Shown here: positions 6,859 through 8,102 of the stretch, piece by piece
How positions within the stretch are numbered: the stretch's first letter is position 1
Layout of the letters: the number at the start of each line of letters is the position of its first letter
Assembly (NCBI GenBank): GCA_934358675.1
Contig: CAKRKX010000096.1
Coordinates: 1 to 8,102, forward strand
Origin: an uncultured Agathobacter sp.
GTDB lineage: Bacteria > Bacillota > Clostridia > Lachnospirales > Lachnospiraceae
Reading direction: 5' to 3'
DNA: 8,102 bases
Translations under genes and position numbers: made by a program
Notes under the pieces: model-generated
Databases searched by the model: none
What the model was told of the DNA's origin: nothing
Seen by the model: the letters and a program-made list of their open reading frames with translations, nothing else

Positions 6859-7437
6859 ATGAAATTAAACGTTAGAACTATTTGTATGATCGCATTGCTT
6901 ACAGCGGTAACATCTGTATTATCCATTATGCAGATCCCGACACCTTGGGGTGTACCGTTTACATTACAGACAGCAGCTATGGCACTGAGTGGTTATGTGC
7001 TCGGCGCAAAGTACGGCACAGTCTCAACTATCCTTTACGTTTTGCTTGGAACGATCGGTGTTCCGGTATTTGCCGGAATGTCAGCAGGACCGGGAGTCTT
7101 ATTCGGAGCAACCGGCGGGTATATTTTCGGATTTATTTTCCTGACATTCTTATGTGGAATCGGAAGAAGCCACATGAAGAAGGGCGCAGCCGGCATCGTA
7201 TGGCTTGTTGTATTTTCGGCACTCGGACTTGCTGCCTGCCACATTTTAGGAATCATTCAGCTTAAGTTTGTCGCAAAGATGACATGGGCAAATGCAGCAC
7301 TTGTCGGATCGGTTCCATATCTTGCAAAGGATATCGCTTCCATGATCGGTGCTTATGTTGTTGCGGTAGCTATTCGTCAGGCATTAAAGTCAACAAGCCT
7401 GTTCGACTGGGAGAATAAGAACAAAGCCAATGCCTAA
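6859..7437 (+). CDS. bioY: Biotin ECF transporter S component (BioY)
   Basis: BioY is the membrane protein that binds biotin in energy-coupling-factor uptake systems. It normally works with a shared EcfA-EcfA'-EcfT module, whose genes are not in this window. The 192 residues contain about six hydrophobic segments (roughly 7-24, 36-50, 52-72, 84-103, 110-133, 151-175). Family motifs are VPFTLQT (32-38), GVPVFAG (67-73), GATGGYIFGF (83-92) and the C-terminal PYLAKDI (153-159), where relatives more often have a PF..GD..K form; Asp158 is kept. AAGGAGG is 5 nt before the ATG. The BirA operator and promoter directly upstream support biotin as substrate. The stop overlaps the next gene by 8 nt. Without biosynthesis genes nearby, this suggests biotin scavenging, but the window is too small to show auxotrophy. 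Confidence 0.95.
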   Translation: MKLNVRTICMIALLTAVTSVLSIMQIPTPWGVPFTLQTAAMALSGYVLGAKYGTVSTILYVLLGTIGVPVFAGMSAGPGVLFGATGGYIFGFIFLTFLCGIGRSHMKKGAAGIVWLVVFSALGLAACHILGIIQLKFVAKMTWANAALVGSVPYLAKDIASMIGAYVVAVAIRQALKSTSLFDWENKNKANA

Positions 7438-7834
7438 TGTGAAAGAATTTCGTGTGCATCACATATTATGCACACAGTTGTATCATGGACTCGGATACAG
7501 CGGTGACTTCTGTACCAATATGACTGCGGTCGTATCGGACCTTCGCGCGAATCCGGATCAGAGTGTGCGGCTCGTTGCCAAAGGCGATGTGATCTGTAAA
7601 AACTGTCCGAACCGCGTCGGAACCGATTTTTGTACAAACGGTGACAACCATGTGGCAATCAAAGATCGGAATCTGCTTGCACCGCTGCATCTGGAAGAAG
7701 GAGAAACATACACTTATCGCGAATTGTTACAACATTCCCGTCAGTATCTGACGGAATCCGTATTTACCGCAAGCTGTGCCAACTGCAATTGGTATCGGCA
7801 GGGCATCTGTAAATATGAAGATTTCAACAAGTAA
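7430..7834 (+). CDS. DUF1284 family protein, cysteine-rich, possible Fe-S or metal binding
   Basis: This 134-residue soluble protein resembles the DUF1284 family, whose function is unknown and which has been suggested to bind iron-sulfur. The N-terminal FRVHHILCTQLYHGLGYS (7-24) corresponds to the family's HHLLC...G.GYS opening. It has eight cysteines: Cys14, Cys28, a CxxC at 56-59 in ICKNCPN, Cys68, and a second cluster at 116, 119 and 127 (CANC...C). Two CxxC pairs, each with one further cysteine, plus His10-His11 could hold a metal or cluster. The start lies 8 nt inside the end of bioY with only a weak GGGAG about 15 nt upstream, so translation is probably coupled to bioY and the gene falls under BirA control. 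A link to biotin metabolism, for example helping Fe-S enzymes, is inference. Confidence 0.82.
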   Translation: MPNVKEFRVHHILCTQLYHGLGYSGDFCTNMTAVVSDLRANPDQSVRLVAKGDVICKNCPNRVGTDFCTNGDNHVAIKDRNLLAPLHLEEGETYTYRELLQHSRQYLTESVFTASCANCNWYRQGICKYEDFNK

Positions 7835-7872
7835 GCAAATTCGGTTTTGTCGTGATCAGATTTTGCTAAATA

Positions 7873-8037
7873 CGGACGATACCGGATATGTAAGATAATA
7901 TTTGAAAATTAGCAGTAGATTATTTCTATAAGTGACGGACTTGAATGATTTCAATGACCGGATGAACTTTCAGAGTTACGACATCGGACGATACGGTTAT
8001 TTTATCGAAAAAATAGGAAAAATAGCTTCGGACTTGA
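7873..8037. repeat. Ordered short direct repeats in the region after DUF1284
   Basis: Two different short words occur twice in the same order: CGGACGATAC at 7873-7882 and 7985-7994, and CGGACTTGA at 7936-7944 and 8029-8037. The second word continues as ATGATTTCA in one copy and TTTCA in the other, as if 4 nt were lost. This looks like a decayed duplication of one module with AT-rich filler of different length. CGGA is common in this genome, which lowers the weight of the match. Confidence 0.4.
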
Positions 8038-8102
8038 TTTCAGATAGACAGCAACAAGTTGTTTTGTTTGCGCTATTAGCGGGCACAATGGAACTCCGAA
8101 GC
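7962..8102 (+). CDS. Possible partial gene running off the window end (unrecognised)
   Basis: An open frame runs from the stop at 7929-7931 to the window edge. Starts could be GTG 7932 or ATG 7962; I give the ATG. From it the product begins MNFQSYDIGRYGYF and continues for 47 residues to the edge, with a mixed hydrophobic stretch VVLFALLAG near the end. Neither start has a Shine-Dalgarno, unlike nearly every other gene here, and the composition is AT-rich. Weak promoter-like boxes (TTGAAA 7902-7907, TATAAG 7927-7932, spacer 19) lie upstream. I recognise no family. It may be a true gene start, a remnant, or chance. Confidence 0.25.
   Translation, partial: MNFQSYDIGRYGYFIEKIGKIASDLISDRQQQVVLFALLAGTMELRS
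8025..8102. repeat. Inverted repeat with nested palindromes at the window edge
   Basis: GCTTCGGA (8025-8032) and TCCGAAGC (8095-8102) are perfect 8-bp inverted arms around 62 nt; the right arm ends exactly at the window edge and may continue. Two smaller palindromes lie between them: AACAA-G-TTGTT (8053-8063) and CGCTA-T-TAGCG (8071-8081). This could be an RNA structure or just coincidence inside a coding region. Confidence 0.3.

Noticed and set aside
7834..7867. Terminator after the DUF1284 gene
   Set aside because: AGCAAA and TTTGCT pair over only 6 A/T-rich bp around a 22-nt loop with no U-run.

Overview
The window carries a complete tryptophan biosynthesis operon followed by a short biotin-uptake unit. 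All recognised genes are on the + strand. Strong AGGAGG-type ribosome binding sites, tight gene packing, a Firmicutes-style BirA operator and the style of the proteins suggest a low-to-mid-GC Clostridia member, probably Lachnospiraceae. This is inference from gene style; no rRNA or other marker is present and I do not name a species.

Layout: 1-107 is the 3' end of a leader with a perfect 10-bp hairpin just before trpE, best read as an attenuator. 108-6690 holds trpE-trpG-trpC-trpF-trpB-trpA-trpD, all intact with their key catalytic residues. Together they encode every step from chorismate to tryptophan: TrpE/TrpG make anthranilate, TrpD adds the phosphoribosyl group, TrpF isomerises, TrpC closes the indole ring, and TrpA/TrpB release indole and condense it with serine. 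trpE/trpG and trpF/trpB overlap. The order is unusual: trpD, normally between trpG and trpC in the E-G-D-C-F-B-A order, is last. Where trpD would be expected (2087-2178) there is instead a 92-nt spacer with two strong RNA hairpins, one arm of which can also pair with the trpC Shine-Dalgarno. trpD also uses isoleucine codons quite differently from trpE and trpB.

6691-6858 separates the two units. It contains a near-consensus BirA (biotin repressor) palindrome whose right arm includes the -35 box of a very good sigma-A promoter. That promoter serves bioY (biotin ECF transporter S component) and an overlapping, cysteine-rich DUF1284 gene, predicted from sequence to bind a metal or Fe-S cluster.

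7835-8102 has no confidently recognised gene. It holds ordered short direct repeats, an inverted repeat reaching the window edge, and a weakly supported reading frame running off the end.

The points most worth a second look are the trpG-trpC RNA element with a possible Shine-Dalgarno switch, the displaced trpD, and the biotin-controlled DUF1284 gene. No defence system, mobile element, CRISPR array, tRNA or rRNA was seen.
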